A program made the translations under genes and the position numbers. The notes beneath the pieces were generated by a model. The model ran no database searches. It worked only from the letters and a program-made list of their open reading frames with translations, and was not told the origin of the DNA. Below, piece by piece: positions 1-9,619 of a DNA stretch of 64,000 nt. Where the stretch lies: contig NZ_MRTH01000006.1 in assembly GCF_001956045.1 (NCBI RefSeq), positions 248,001 through 312,000 on the forward strand, written 5' to 3'. The DNA comes from Paenibacillus sp. FSL H7-0331. GTDB taxonomy: Bacteria; Bacillota; Bacilli; Paenibacillales; NBRC-103111. Numbering within the stretch: the stretch's first letter is position 1; each line of letters opens with the position of its first letter.

Positions 1-1280
1 TTCCCAATGTGCAGGGCACACCAGCTGGAAAAGAGCTGGATCATGTGAATCAGCAATCCTATGATGATTTTATTTACTCTGAGCTTGAGCTTGAAATCAA
101 CGAGCAGGAGCGGCTATGGGCTGCGAGTAAACGGGGCGTGCAAATCGTTATTGATGGAAGTCCGCTTGGTATCGTAAAAGATGAGGAAGCGGCTGCCGCT
201 CTGCTGGAACAATATAAACAGAGCCGCCTGCCTAAGATCGGCCTAAATACTGCTACCTTGAACGGTTCAGACTCAACGAACACAGCAACAGTGGCAACCG
301 CAGCAGATAAAGCCAAGGTTCGTATTCTGACGGCAGCTATAGATAAGGAACAGGCCACGGAGCAGCCGGGGCAGCTTCAGTCTGCCGAATTTATGCAGCA
401 CATTGAGCTTGTACAGATAGATATTGAACCGGAGGATATCGAGAATAATGACACGTTGCTGGATAAAATAGCGACTGGAGGTGTCAAACCCTTTATTTAT
501 ACCGTGGTACGTGGGGATTGTATTTCGTGTCTTGCTTACAAATTCAAGATCGATAAACAAGTCATTTATAATAATAATCCGCAAATTCGTAATGACTTGA
601 TTCGTATCGGAGAACAACTGGATTTATCCGTATCACAACCGATGCTGACACTCAAAACAGTTGAGCAGCGGATAAGCTCGATAGAAGTGCCATTCACTAC
701 AGAATATGTTGAAGATAACTCTTTAAAGGCTGGTGTACAAGAAGTGGTGTCGGCTGGTATTCCTGGCTTGCTGCGGGTTGCAACGAATACGACCCGAATA
801 GACGGCGAATTTATTGAAGAGGCAGAAGTGAATCAAACATGGATTCGTTCCGCTACCCAGGCAGTTGTGAAAAAAGGTACAATGATTGTTGCGGGTATGG
901 GCACAGGGCAATTCTCATGGCCGGTCTACAGGGCAAAACTGACGAGCGATTATGGAAGCCGATGGGGAGGCTTTCATCCGGGAATGGATATGGTATCTGA
1001 GCAATCAGGTATTACTGCGTCAGATCATGGAGTGGTTAGCTTTGCAGGCTGGAAAACCGGTTATGGCAACTGCATCATCATTGACCATCACAACGGCTAT
1101 AGCACACTTTACGGGCATTTAAGCAAGATTTCCGTAGCTCTGGATGATCGTATTGAAAAAGGGGATAAAATCGGGGTTATGGGCAGTACGGGCAATGCGA
1201 CGGGTGTACACCTACATTTTGAAATCCGCAAAGGCGAGGTTCAGGAAAACCCGATGAAATATTTGTTAAAAGCGAGTTAA
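1..1280 (+). CDS. M23 family metallopeptidase with LysM and G5 domains (5' partial)
   Basis: Secreted cell-wall hydrolase of the LytM/M23 type, expected to cut peptidoglycan cross-links. The frame is open to the left edge, so the true N-terminus and any signal peptide lie outside the window; the GTG at 9 is only the first start-like codon. Numbering from that codon: a variable region, a LysM domain at about 163-208, a G5 domain at about 211-290, and an M23 domain at about 316-412 with zinc and catalytic residues H323 and D327 (HPGMD), H370 (YGH) and the HLH motif at 401-403. LysM and G5 should anchor the enzyme to glycan or N-acetylglucosamine. All catalytic residues are present, so it is probably active. 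No RBS or promoter can be assessed. The exact cellular role (growth, separation or sporulation) cannot be told from sequence. Confidence 0.9.
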   Translation, partial: PNVQGTPAGKELDHVNQQSYDDFIYSELELEINEQERLWAASKRGVQIVIDGSPLGIVKDEEAAAALLEQYKQSRLPKIGLNTATLNGSDSTNTATVATAADKAKVRILTAAIDKEQATEQPGQLQSAEFMQHIELVQIDIEPEDIENNDTLLDKIATGGVKPFIYTVVRGDCISCLAYKFKIDKQVIYNNNPQIRNDLIRIGEQLDLSVSQPMLTLKTVEQRISSIEVPFTTEYVEDNSLKAGVQEVVSAGIPGLLRVATNTTRIDGEFIEEAEVNQTWIRSATQAVVKKGTMIVAGMGTGQFSWPVYRAKLTSDYGSRWGGFHPGMDMVSEQSGITASDHGVVSFAGWKTGYGNCIIIDHHNGYSTLYGHLSKISVALDDRIEKGDKIGVMGSTGNATGVHLHFEIRKGEVQENPMKYLLKAS

Positions 1281-1404
1281 ATGTATGATTGCATCCGTTG
1301 TCTGAAATTTTATAAGCGAAGCAGGCCGATGACCCAGAGCTCCGGTCTATTTGACATGGATTTGCAAATTGTCTCGTGAACCGCTACTCTAAAATGGAGT
1401 CCTT

Positions 1405-2265
1405 ATGAGGTTGTCGAATATGTGGAGGGGGAGAGGTCGCTTGTTTTCTACTCGTTTTTTATGGCGTACGGTTGGGTTGGCCGCGTTGCTGTCAACGCTT
1501 ATTTGTGTGTTTGGATTCGTATATGCCATTAATCAGATTATGTATCCGAAGCTTGCTGCTAATAATGATTTTGCGATTCCTGTTGAAGTTGTGAAGCCCA
1601 AAGAGTCGCCGCTCGCGTCCAAGGACAAAATTCAAATCGTGGCGCTTGGTGATTCATTGACTGCCGGAACTGGCGATTTGTCGGGACGTGGTTATGTCGG
1701 GCAAACGAAGGAAAAGCTGGAGCAGCAGCTGGGCAAGCCTGTATATATACTAAACAACTTTGCAATTCCCGGTTTCCGGACTTATGATGTGCTGAAGGAT
1801 ATGGATGCCAAAAAAGATATAGGCACTTCACTGTCCCAGGCGGATCTGATCCTGCTAACCGTTGGCGGTAATGATTTGTTCGAGGGTGGACAAGGGGTAT
1901 TGAGTACAACCGGGGAGGAAGGCTTCAATCCCAAGGCTGCGGAAGAACGGATGCCAGAAGCCTTACAGAGGCTGGAGCAAATTCTGGATCGGGTCGCCAA
2001 GCTGAATCCGACCGCGACGATTGCTTATGTGGGCTTGTATCATCCTTTTCTGGACATGGACCCCAAACGCGAAGGAATCCTCACGGTACAGAAATGGAAT
2101 GCGGCAGCTTTTGAAATTGCCCATCGTTACCCGAATATCGTCGTTGTCCCGACCTCTGATTTATTTGAGCTGAATTTAGGCAAGTATTTATATACAGACC
2201 ATTTTCATCCGAATCAGGATGGTTATGAACGAATAGCCGAACGTATTGTACAAATTGTTAAATAG
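1405..2265 (+). CDS. Membrane-anchored SGNH/GDSL hydrolase (YpmR-like)
   Basis: GDSL-family lipase/esterase, probably acting outside the membrane on an unidentified ester or acyl group. A basic N-terminus (RGRGR) is followed by one hydrophobic segment at about residues 20-42, which looks like an uncleaved anchor. The SGNH blocks are visible: GDSL at 82-85 with the nucleophilic Ser, GGND at 154-157, and DHFHP near the C-terminus holding the catalytic Asp and His. At 286 aa it is normal for the Bacillus YpmR type. The ATG has a short-spaced TGGAG upstream. The stop overlaps the longest reading of the ABC gene that follows, so the two are probably co-transcribed. Substrate unknown. Confidence 0.85.
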   Translation: MRLSNMWRGRGRLFSTRFLWRTVGLAALLSTLICVFGFVYAINQIMYPKLAANNDFAIPVEVVKPKESPLASKDKIQIVALGDSLTAGTGDLSGRGYVGQTKEKLEQQLGKPVYILNNFAIPGFRTYDVLKDMDAKKDIGTSLSQADLILLTVGGNDLFEGGQGVLSTTGEEGFNPKAAEERMPEALQRLEQILDRVAKLNPTATIAYVGLYHPFLDMDPKREGILTVQKWNAAAFEIAHRYPNIVVVPTSDLFELNLGKYLYTDHFHPNQDGYERIAERIVQIVK

Positions 2266-2290
2266 GGTCTCAATAGAGCGAGGTGAAACG

Positions 2291-3253
2291 ATGTTAAATC
2301 AACGGGAAGTTGTGCTATCCGTCCAAAATGTGAAAAAATCAATCAAACGAAAAGAAATTATTAAAGGTATCTCATTCGAGGTGTACGCAGGTGAAATATT
2401 CGGATTTCTTGGGCCCAACGGCTCAGGGAAAACGACTACCATTCGTATGCTTGTCGACTTGATCGCGCCATCGGAAGGCACGATTACGATTTGCGGCTAC
2501 GATGTCCACAAGGAGCACAATAAGGCACTTCAGTATGTAGGGTGTATCGTCGAAAACCCGGAGCTGTATACGTACTTAAGCGGGTGGGAAAACCTCGAGA
2601 ACTTCGCTCGTATGCTACCTAATGTCGGTGAAAAGCGTATCCAGGAAGTAGTGGATATTGTCGGTATGGATGTGCGTATCCATGATAAGGTTCGCACGTA
2701 TTCGCTCGGCATGCGGCAGCGGCTCGGCATTGCACAGGCTCTGTTGAATAGTCCCAAGCTGTTGATTCTGGACGAGCCTACGAACGGCTTGGACCCTCAA
2801 GGTATTAAAGAAATGAGAGAATTTATACAACAGCTGGCGCAAACAGGATTAAGCCTGTTCGTATCGAGCCATTTGCTTAGTGAAATTCAACAAATGTGTG
2901 ATCGGGTCGCGATTATTAGTCATGGAAAGGTCATCAAGGTCGGCGAAGTCGATTCCCTGATCGACGAATCGGCAAGTCGTGTTATTTGGCGTGTGACACC
3001 TTTAGAAATGGCTCTGGCTATATTGCAGTCTGAAGCGGATGTAGAGATTGTTGAATACCATCAAGCTGTTGAAGATCACAAGGACCACAGTCTTCAGATA
3101 GCGAGTATTGTCACTCAGCTTAGGCCTGAAGATGTACCGTTATTGACACGAAAACTTGCGGAGTCCGGCGTATTGCTGTACGGTGTGGAGACGAAAAGCC
3201 CTACGCTGGAGGATTTATTCTTAAGTCTGACGGAGGGTGAGCGTATTGGTTAG
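2291..3253 (+). CDS. ABC transporter ATP-binding protein (ABC-2 exporter type)
   Basis: Cytoplasmic ATPase of a two-gene ABC-2 exporter. Walker A (GPNGSGKT) lies at residues 41-48, the signature reads YSLGMRQR, and Walker B reads LLILDEPTNGLDP. A C-terminal extension of about 90 residues follows the H-loop region, as in the BcrA/CcmA/NatA-like group. The frame opens at 2246 inside the preceding gene, but ATG 2291 is preferred because a good RBS (GCGAGGTG) precedes it. Its end overlaps the permease gene, which suggests translational coupling. Related transporters export peptides, antibiotics, lipids or sodium; the cargo here is unknown. Confidence 0.9.
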   Translation: MLNQREVVLSVQNVKKSIKRKEIIKGISFEVYAGEIFGFLGPNGSGKTTTIRMLVDLIAPSEGTITICGYDVHKEHNKALQYVGCIVENPELYTYLSGWENLENFARMLPNVGEKRIQEVVDIVGMDVRIHDKVRTYSLGMRQRLGIAQALLNSPKLLILDEPTNGLDPQGIKEMREFIQQLAQTGLSLFVSSHLLSEIQQMCDRVAIISHGKVIKVGEVDSLIDESASRVIWRVTPLEMALAILQSEADVEIVEYHQAVEDHKDHSLQIASIVTQLRPEDVPLLTRKLAESGVLLYGVETKSPTLEDLFLSLTEGERIG

Positions 3254-4238
3254 CTTATATCCACTCATAAAAAACGAATGTATCAAAATCATTAAAAAAC
3301 GCCGATTGCTGGTCGTTCTACTCATTCTTGCTGCACTGATTCCGATGTTTACTTATGCACAGATGAAGGTCGCAGAAAATAATTTGAAGCAGTTCGGTAC
3401 GAATGACTGGCGGGCAGAGCAACGGCAAAAAATCGTTGACTACACGCGAAGCATTGGCAGTGCTCGTGTTCCCGAGGAATGGAAGCAGTTCCGCCGAGTC
3501 GAGGTTAAGCTGGCACAATACTATTTGGATAAAGATGTGAATCCCGCAGAGCCGAACGGGGTAACCTTTACAAGAGAATTCATAAAAAATGCGGTGGGCT
3601 TGTTTATTCCCTTGATGATCATGGTTATTGCATCGGATCTTGTATCGTCGGAGCATTCAACAGGAACCATTAAGCTGCTGCTGACAAGGCCGGTGCAGCG
3701 CTGGAAAATTTTGATGAGCAAGCTGCTCAGTCTAATTTTGTTTACATCGCTTGTCGTTATAAGTACGGGGCTGCTCTGTTACCTGATTTCAGGGGTAGTG
3801 TTCGGCTATGGCGGATGGGACATGCCTGTATTTTTTGGATTTACGATTATTGGCTCTGAGGTTGATACGACCTTTGTCCGTCCGGTCGATCAATGGCTTT
3901 ACCTGATCATGGAATTTGGTCTGGTCTGGTACTCAGCACTAATTGTAGCGGTCATGTCATTGATGGTTTCAGTGCTGGTCCGCAGTACTGCTGCGGGTAT
4001 GGGCTTGATGCTGGCCGTATTGATTTCGGGCACGATCCTGACGAATATGGTATCATCCTGGGAAACGGCCAAATATTTATTTATGGTGAATCTGCGTCTG
4101 ACCGATTATTTGACCGGCAGCATGCCACCTATTAAAGGTATGGATTTGCCCTTCTCATTAGCCGTGTTGACGGTTTGGGGACTTGCCTCGGTAATTGCCT
4201 CCTTTGCTGTCTTCACGAAAAAAGATGTATTGAACTAA
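3246..4238 (+). CDS. ABC-2 type transporter permease
   Basis: Membrane partner of the ATPase just upstream. The first hydrophobic helix (about residues 17-37) is followed by a polar extracytoplasmic loop of some 80 residues and then five or so further helices, the layout of NatB/ABC-2 permeases. The segment with SSEHSTGTIKLLLTRP is the conserved cytoplasmic coupling region of this family. A TTG at 3246 is chosen because GGAGGGTGA ends six bases before it; the GTG at 3237 abuts the Shine-Dalgarno sequence and leaves no spacing. It overlaps the ATPase gene by eight bases. Substrate not predictable. Confidence 0.85.
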   Translation: MVSLYPLIKNECIKIIKKRRLLVVLLILAALIPMFTYAQMKVAENNLKQFGTNDWRAEQRQKIVDYTRSIGSARVPEEWKQFRRVEVKLAQYYLDKDVNPAEPNGVTFTREFIKNAVGLFIPLMIMVIASDLVSSEHSTGTIKLLLTRPVQRWKILMSKLLSLILFTSLVVISTGLLCYLISGVVFGYGGWDMPVFFGFTIIGSEVDTTFVRPVDQWLYLIMEFGLVWYSALIVAVMSLMVSVLVRSTAAGMGLMLAVLISGTILTNMVSSWETAKYLFMVNLRLTDYLTGSMPPIKGMDLPFSLAVLTVWGLASVIASFAVFTKKDVLN

Positions 4239-4257
4239 TAACGCAAGATGATATAAT
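4230..4257 (+). promoter_or_regulatory. Predicted sigma-A promoter for parE-parC
   Basis: A -35 box TTGAAC (4230-4235), a 16-bp spacer and a perfect TATAAT (4252-4257) lie about 90 bp before parE and overlap the end of the ABC permease gene. The match is by eye; no start site is known. Confidence 0.55.
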
Positions 4258-4349
4258 GCACAATAGAAACCAGATGTCACAGAAGTAGAACGTAAATTAT
4301 TTCCAAAACTGCGACATAACTGGGGCTTTAGGGATAAGGGGAGACTGCG

Positions 4350-6323
4350 ATGGCGGAGCAACTGGATTTGTTAGCCAATACAACAACCACGCGGGCGGAA
4401 TACGACGCTGATGATATACAGGTGTTGGAAGGACTTGTAGCGGTCCGTAAAAGGCCGGGTATGTATATAGGAAGCACAAGCTCTTCCGGACTGCATCATT
4501 TGGTATGGGAAATTGTCGATAATGCCGTTGATGAGCATTTGGCCAAATATTGTTCAAAGATTGATGTGACTATTCATAAGGATCAGTCGATTACCGTTCA
4601 GGATAATGGACGAGGCATACCGACAGGTATGCACAAAACAGGCATTCCGACACCACAGGTCGTGTTTACGATTCTGCATGCCGGTGGAAAATTCGGCGGT
4701 TCGGGATATAAGAAGTCAGGTGGACTGCACGGCGTAGGTGCTTCGGTAACCAATGCGCTGTCCGAATGGCTGGAGGTCACGATTTATCGTGACGGTAAAA
4801 CTCATAAGCAGCGTTTCGAATATTGGGTCGATGATAAGGGTATTGAGCATGTAGGTGAACCTGTTGGGGGCCTGGAAGTGCTGGGCAATACAAGACAAAC
4901 CGGTACGAAGGTTACCTTTAAGCCGGATAAAAGAGTATTCCAGAGCGGTATTGCGGTTACGTATGATACGCTGTACGAGCGGCTGCAGGAGATTGCTTTT
5001 CTGAACTCGGGTCTTCAAGTGACGATCAAGGATGAGCGCAGCGATAAGCAGGAAACGTTTCAGTATGAGGGTGGTGCCAGTCAGTTTGTCGCTTTTTTGA
5101 ACGAGGAAAAGACGGTACTGCACGACGTGATCCATTTTACCGGGGAAAAAGAAGATATCGAGGCGGAGATCGCCCTCCAGTATAATGATGGCTACACCGA
5201 GACTTTGGTTTCCTTTGTTAACTCCATACCGACACGCGGCGGCGGTACTCATGAAACAGGCTTTAAAACAGCCTATACCCGTGTCATGAATGATTATGCG
5301 CGTAAAACAGGGATTTTGAAGGAAAAGGATAAGAATTTGGACGGTCAGGATTTGCGGGAAGGTATGATGGTTGTCATTAACATCAAGATGGGCGAGGTAG
5401 AATTCGTCGGTCAGACCAAGGATCAATTGGGCAGCGCCTCTGCGCGTGGTGTTGTGGATTCCATCGTTTCTGACAAAATGGCTGTGTTTTTGGAGGAAAA
5501 TCCGCAATCGGCACAGATGATCATGAAGAAGGCTGTACAATCGGCCAAAGCACGCGAAGCGGCACGCAAGGCGCGTGAGGAAATACGCAGCGGTAAAAAG
5601 GGCAAGAGCGAGAGCTCGAATCTCGGCGGCAAGCTGACTCCTGCGCAGTCGAAGGATTACGCTCGAAATGAGTTGTTTATCGTGGAAGGGGATTCCGCCG
5701 GAGGCTCGGCCAAGCAGGGCCGTGATTCCAAGCATCAGGCCATTTTGCCGCTTAAGGGTAAGCCGATGAACCCCGAGAAAGCCAAGCTGCCCGACATTAT
5801 GAAAAATGATGAGTATAAAGCGGTTATTGCCGCTATTGGTGCCGGAGTGGGTCCCGAATTCGATTCGAGCGAAAGCAACTACGGCAAAATCATTATTATG
5901 ACGGATGCGGATACGGATGGAGCGCACATCCAGGTGCTCTTGCTTACTTTCTTTTATCGGTACATGAAGCCCTTAATTGACGCAGGCAAGGTATATATCG
6001 CTCAACCGCCCTTATATAAGGTGACCAAGAAATCAGGCAAAAACAGTGCGGTTCATTATGCATGGACAGACGATCAGTTGAACAAGCTTAACAAATCGCT
6101 GGGCAAAGGAACGGAACTGCAGCGTTATAAAGGCTTAGGTGAGATGAATCCGAATCAGCTGTGGGAAACCACAATGGATCCGGCAACGAGAATTTTGTTG
6201 CAGGTGCAGATAGAGGATGCGGCCAAAGCTGAAAGGCGTGTATCTACGTTGATGGGGGATAAAGTGGACCCACGTAAGCGTTGGATTATCGAGAATGTCG
6301 ACTTTACCGAGTTCGAGGAGTAG
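4350..6323 (+). CDS. parE: DNA topoisomerase IV subunit B
   Basis: ATPase subunit of topoisomerase IV, which decatenates daughter chromosomes together with ParC. The GHKL ATPase fold is at the N-terminus (EIVDNAVDEH with the catalytic Glu; DNGRGIP; GLHGVGASVTNALS as ATP lid), followed by the transducer domain, and then Toprim (EGDSAGGSAKQGRD; DADTDGAHI for metal binding). The PLKGKPMNPEKAKL segment and the parC gene immediately after favour ParE over GyrB. Length 657 aa is normal. The ATG is preceded by AAGGGGAG. parC begins eight bases after the stop, so the genes form one operon. Confidence 0.95.
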   Translation: MAEQLDLLANTTTTRAEYDADDIQVLEGLVAVRKRPGMYIGSTSSSGLHHLVWEIVDNAVDEHLAKYCSKIDVTIHKDQSITVQDNGRGIPTGMHKTGIPTPQVVFTILHAGGKFGGSGYKKSGGLHGVGASVTNALSEWLEVTIYRDGKTHKQRFEYWVDDKGIEHVGEPVGGLEVLGNTRQTGTKVTFKPDKRVFQSGIAVTYDTLYERLQEIAFLNSGLQVTIKDERSDKQETFQYEGGASQFVAFLNEEKTVLHDVIHFTGEKEDIEAEIALQYNDGYTETLVSFVNSIPTRGGGTHETGFKTAYTRVMNDYARKTGILKEKDKNLDGQDLREGMMVVINIKMGEVEFVGQTKDQLGSASARGVVDSIVSDKMAVFLEENPQSAQMIMKKAVQSAKAREAARKAREEIRSGKKGKSESSNLGGKLTPAQSKDYARNELFIVEGDSAGGSAKQGRDSKHQAILPLKGKPMNPEKAKLPDIMKNDEYKAVIAAIGAGVGPEFDSSESNYGKIIIMTDADTDGAHIQVLLLTFFYRYMKPLIDAGKVYIAQPPLYKVTKKSGKNSAVHYAWTDDQLNKLNKSLGKGTELQRYKGLGEMNPNQLWETTMDPATRILLQVQIEDAAKAERRVSTLMGDKVDPRKRWIIENVDFTEFEE

Positions 6324-6330
6324 ATAAATA

Positions 6331-8766
6331 GTGACGATACCTGAAAATTTTTTACCCGCATTTTTAGAGGAAGTGGTGGGCGACCGGTTTGGTCGCTATT
6401 CCAAATATATTATTCAAGACCGCGCGATTCCCGATGTTCGGGATGGCTTGAAGCCTGTACAGCGGCGTATTCTGTACGCCATGTACGACGCAGGCAATTC
6501 ACCGGACAAAATGTACCGCAAATCAGCCAAAACCGTCGGTGATGTGATGGGTAACTATCACCCGCACGGTGATGCATCGATCTATGACGGTATGGTGCGG
6601 ATGGCACAGCCCTGGAAAATGGGACATATGCTTATAGACGGTCATGGCAACTGGGGCTCTGTGGATGATGATCCACCCGCCGCTATGCGTTATACAGAAG
6701 CCCGACTATCGGAAATCGCGATGGAGCTGCTGCGGGATATCGAAAAACGCACAGTGCTGTTTAAAGATAATTTTGATAATTCAACCAAAGAACCGGTCGT
6801 TTTGCCGTCCCGTTATCCGAACCTTTTGGTGAATGGTGTCAGTGGGATTTCATCCGGATTTGCAACGGAAATTCCGCCGCACAACCTGCGTGAGGTTATT
6901 GATGCCTGTATAGCCTTGATCGATGATCCTGATCTTGAGCTGGAAGCGCTGATGAAGATTATGAAAGGCCCAGATTTCCCTACCGGGGGCATTATCATGG
7001 GCTCGGACGGTATACGGGATGCTTTTCGCACCGGTAAAGGCCGTATTTATGTGCGCTCGCGTACTGAAATTGAGCAGCTGCGTGGCGGACTCCAGCAAAT
7101 TGTGATCACGGAAATTCCGTATCAGGTCGTGAAGTCTCGACTTGTCACAGCTATGGAGAACATCAGGCTGGAGAAGAAAATCGAGGGCATCTCGATTGTT
7201 CGTGACGAGAGTGGACGTAATGGTATGCGTATCGTCGTTGAATTGAAAAAAGAAGCGGATGCCCAAGGGATTCTTGCTTATTTACTGAAAAAAACCGATC
7301 TTCAGGTCGTTTATAATTTTAATATGGTTGCGATTGTTAACAAAACACCGAAGCAGCTAAGTGTCATCGAAATTATGAAGGCTTACATTGAGCATCAGAA
7401 GGAAGTTGTGACGTTCCGCACTCGTTTTGATTTGGAAAAGGCTGAGGATCGCGCACATGTGCTGGAAGGGCTTGCCAAAGCACTTAATATTTTGGATGAG
7501 GTCATCGCAACGATTAAAGCTTCCAAGAACCGTCAGGATGCTCAAAATAATCTGGTGTCGCAGTTCGGATTTACCGAGCGTCAGGCGGATGCCATATTGA
7601 TATTACAGCTGTATCGGCTGACGAATCTGGAGATCCATTCGATTGAAAAGGAATTAAAAGAATTACAGAAATCGATTGCAAATCTTCGATCAATTCTAAG
7701 CAGTGAAAAGAAGCTGCTTGCCGTAATTAAGACAGAAATGACCGAAATCCGTACGAAATACGGTATCGATCGTCGATCGGATATTCAGGACGAAGTGGAA
7801 GAACTCAAGGTGAATCTGGAAGTCATGGTCACGGCTGAGGATGTTTATGTAAGCTTATCCAATGAGGGATATATCAAACGGACAAGCAAGCTATCCTTCA
7901 CCCGATCAGGTGGAGAAATCGAAAAAACGGGCCTTAAAGAGGGCGATTACCTTCGTTACCTGCTTGAGGTCAATACGCTGCAGAATCTGCTGATCTTCAC
8001 ACAAAAGGGACAGTATTATCTGCTACCCGTGCATCAGGTTCCCGAATATAAATGGAAAGAAAACGGAACCGCGATTGTTAATATTATTCCTGTTCTGAAG
8101 GATGATCGTATAATCAGCGTCATTCCGGTGAAGGATTTTAACGAGCCGGGCAAGTCATTCGTATTCGTTACGCGGCGGGGTCAAGTCAAACGTACGGAGC
8201 TGAAAGAATACGCAACAAGCCGTTCTATAGGTATTGTCGCTTGTAAAGTTGCCGATCAGGATGCGATTATTAGCGTGAGGCTGAGCAGGAACGATGAGGA
8301 TATCATGCTCATCACGAAGCAGGGAATGGCCATACGCTTCAAAGAAGACGAAGTGAACGCGATGGGCCGTGCAGCTGGTGGAGTGCGTGGAATCCAGATG
8401 AAGGATGACGATGAGGTTGTGAGTGCGGAATGGATCAAGGGTGAAGAAGGCGAGCTGCTCGTTGTTACAGACCTTGGATTTGCCAAGCGCTCGCTCATTC
8501 TCGATTATCCGATTCAAGGACGCGGAGGCAAAGGAATATTTACCTTCGAATTCAGAGAAGGCGCCAGAGTGAAGCCGAATGGTGCAAGTCTTGTTAAAGC
8601 GTTCGTCGTTAAAGATGAATTATTGCTGACAGCGATTCTGCAGAGCGGAAGTCGACTCTCCTTTTCCTCGGAGAAAACACCGATTGAACAGCGGAAATCT
8701 ACAGGTCGTCAAGTCATTGGTGTTACCAAAACAGATTTAATCACAGATATGCTGAAAACGGACTAG
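6331..8766 (+). CDS. parC: DNA topoisomerase IV subunit A
   Basis: DNA breakage-reunion subunit of topoisomerase IV. The winged-helix/tower domain contains catalytic Tyr121 ([10 protein letters not shown]) and the C-terminal half shows the GyrA/ParC beta-pinwheel repeats (for example [26 protein letters not shown]). GyrA and ParC are alike, but linkage to parE and the 811-aa length support ParC. The start is GTG 6331, with GAGGAG in the parE tail as RBS. One point stands out: the quinolone-binding region reads [10 protein letters not shown], so residue 82, Ser in most fluoroquinolone-sensitive ParC and GyrA, is Ala, and the nearby acidic residue is Asp86. The stop overlaps the convergent small gene by four bases. 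Confidence 0.95.
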   Translation: MTIPENFLPAFLEEVVGDRFGRYSKYIIQDRAIPDVRDGLKPVQRRILYAMYDAGNSPDKMYRKSAKTVGDVMGNYHPHGDASIYDGMVRMAQPWKMGHMLIDGHGNWGSVDDDPPAAMRYTEARLSEIAMELLRDIEKRTVLFKDNFDNSTKEPVVLPSRYPNLLVNGVSGISSGFATEIPPHNLREVIDACIALIDDPDLELEALMKIMKGPDFPTGGIIMGSDGIRDAFRTGKGRIYVRSRTEIEQLRGGLQQIVITEIPYQVVKSRLVTAMENIRLEKKIEGISIVRDESGRNGMRIVVELKKEADAQGILAYLLKKTDLQVVYNFNMVAIVNKTPKQLSVIEIMKAYIEHQKEVVTFRTRFDLEKAEDRAHVLEGLAKALNILDEVIATIKASKNRQDAQNNLVSQFGFTERQADAILILQLYRLTNLEIHSIEKELKELQKSIANLRSILSSEKKLLAVIKTEMTEIRTKYGIDRRSDIQDEVEELKVNLEVMVTAEDVYVSLSNEGYIKRTSKLSFTRSGGEIEKTGLKEGDYLRYLLEVNTLQNLLIFTQKGQYYLLPVHQVPEYKWKENGTAIVNIIPVLKDDRIISVIPVKDFNEPGKSFVFVTRRGQVKRTELKEYATSRSIGIVACKVADQDAIISVRLSRNDEDIMLITKQGMAIRFKEDEVNAMGRAAGGVRGIQMKDDDEVVSAEWIKGEEGELLVVTDLGFAKRSLILDYPIQGRGGKGIFTFEFREGARVKPNGASLVKAFVVKDELLLTAILQSGSRLSFSSEKTPIEQRKSTGRQVIGVTKTDLITDMLKTD

Positions 8767-8930
8767 TCATAGCTATTCGTTTCCGGTTCCAGCTTTTCTG
8801 CGAATTGCAGCAGCAGCTCCAATACGGCCCACACGGGCATCGAATCGTCCAGACGTTCGAGCCACTGTGGGTCGTTCAATATGCCTCTTTGAATTGCGAG
8901 CTGTCCAATATGCTGCTTCCAAGTTTCCAT
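8763..8930 (-). CDS. Small conserved-looking protein of unknown function, antisense tail to parC
   Basis: A 55-residue acidic protein starting METWKQHIGQ; no domain is recognised with certainty. The start at 8930 is chosen because AAGGAG lies about ten bases upstream; the frame opens earlier, to 8993, without support. The helical pattern (PQWLERLDDS, MPVWAVLELLLQFAEKL) suggests a compact soluble alpha-helical protein. The gene converges on parC and its stop overlaps the parC stop by four bases, so there is no room for a separate terminator. I recall similar short proteins in Paenibacillus annotations, but that is memory rather than a search. Function unknown. Confidence 0.6.
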   Translation of the reverse strand: METWKQHIGQLAIQRGILNDPQWLERLDDSMPVWAVLELLLQFAEKLEPETNSYD

Positions 8931-9065
8931 AACCTGATCACTCCTTCTTATGATTTGACAAGCTCTGCCGATAGTCGAATGCCTATTCTGCACTATATGT
9001 TGAAAGGCGTCTAAAGTTCCTTTTTTTTATCGATTAATGTCTCAAAGTATTTATGGCATTAATCT

Positions 9066-9106
9066 TTAAAAGAGATCGAGTGGATGATATACTTAAGAAA
9101 AGTATG
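9066..9106 (+). promoter_or_regulatory. Predicted promoter and operator of the MarR gene
   Basis: TTTAAA (9066-9071), a 17-bp spacer and TATACT (9089-9094) resemble a sigma-A promoter. An inverted repeat ATACTT-N5-AAGTAT (9090-9106) overlaps the -10 and start region, a usual place for an autoregulatory MarR operator. A second inverted repeat, GATTAATG at 9033-9040 with CATTAATC at 9058-9065, lies just upstream. Binding is inferred. Confidence 0.4.
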
Positions 9107-9130
9107 GATCTACAGGAGTGATGAGGCAAA

Positions 9131-9538
9131 GTGGTAACTCAGGAGTTTGCTAAGCTATGGTGGAAACTATCTAAGGATTTGCGCACACATATGGATCTTC
9201 AATTGTCACCAACGTTAACGGAAGGTCAATTGACCGTACTCGAGCTGCTCATGGGCCGTGATCGAATGAAGCCCTCGGATTTTATTGAATTTCTGGCAAC
9301 AACACCTGCTGCAATAACTACTTTATTGGATAGAATGGAAAAAGCCGAGCTGCTCTCCCGTTCCCGTGACGAGAAGGACCGTCGTATCGTTTGGGTAGAG
9401 GTAACGGATAAAGGCAAAGCGGAATGTTTGCGGGGTACGGAAATACGAGAGCGCTTTCTGCAACAGTATTTGAGCCGAATCTCCTCGCACAATCAGCAGT
9501 TGCTTGTGTACCTGCTTGGCAAGGTGGCAAACGCTTAG
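9131..9538 (+). CDS. MarR family transcriptional regulator
   Basis: Dimeric winged-helix DNA-binding regulator of 135 aa. The recognition helix region (SDFIEFLATTPAAITTLLDRMEKAELL) and the beta-wing (SRDEKDRRIVWVEVTDKG, with the family's DxRxxxVxLT-like pattern) are clear. MarR proteins usually repress their own gene and a neighbouring transporter or stress gene until a phenolic or oxidant ligand is sensed. No exporter is adjacent; the next gene encodes a TPR membrane protein. The GTG start at 9131 follows AGGAGTGATGAGG. Palindromes in the upstream region are candidate operators. Ligand and regulon unknown. Confidence 0.85.
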   Translation: MVTQEFAKLWWKLSKDLRTHMDLQLSPTLTEGQLTVLELLMGRDRMKPSDFIEFLATTPAAITTLLDRMEKAELLSRSRDEKDRRIVWVEVTDKGKAECLRGTEIRERFLQQYLSRISSHNQQLLVYLLGKVANA

Positions 9539-9619
9539 CTTGAAATCATGTTCAAAGTGGAATGTCTGAGAGTAGCGGGCTGCATGAATATTGGACTTTA
9601 ATGGCTGTGGAGGAACCTC

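Noticed and set aside
4716..5927. 403-aa frame antisense to parE
   Set aside because: It lies entirely within a well-conserved parE on the other strand and has no ribosome site; it is a shadow caused by codon bias.
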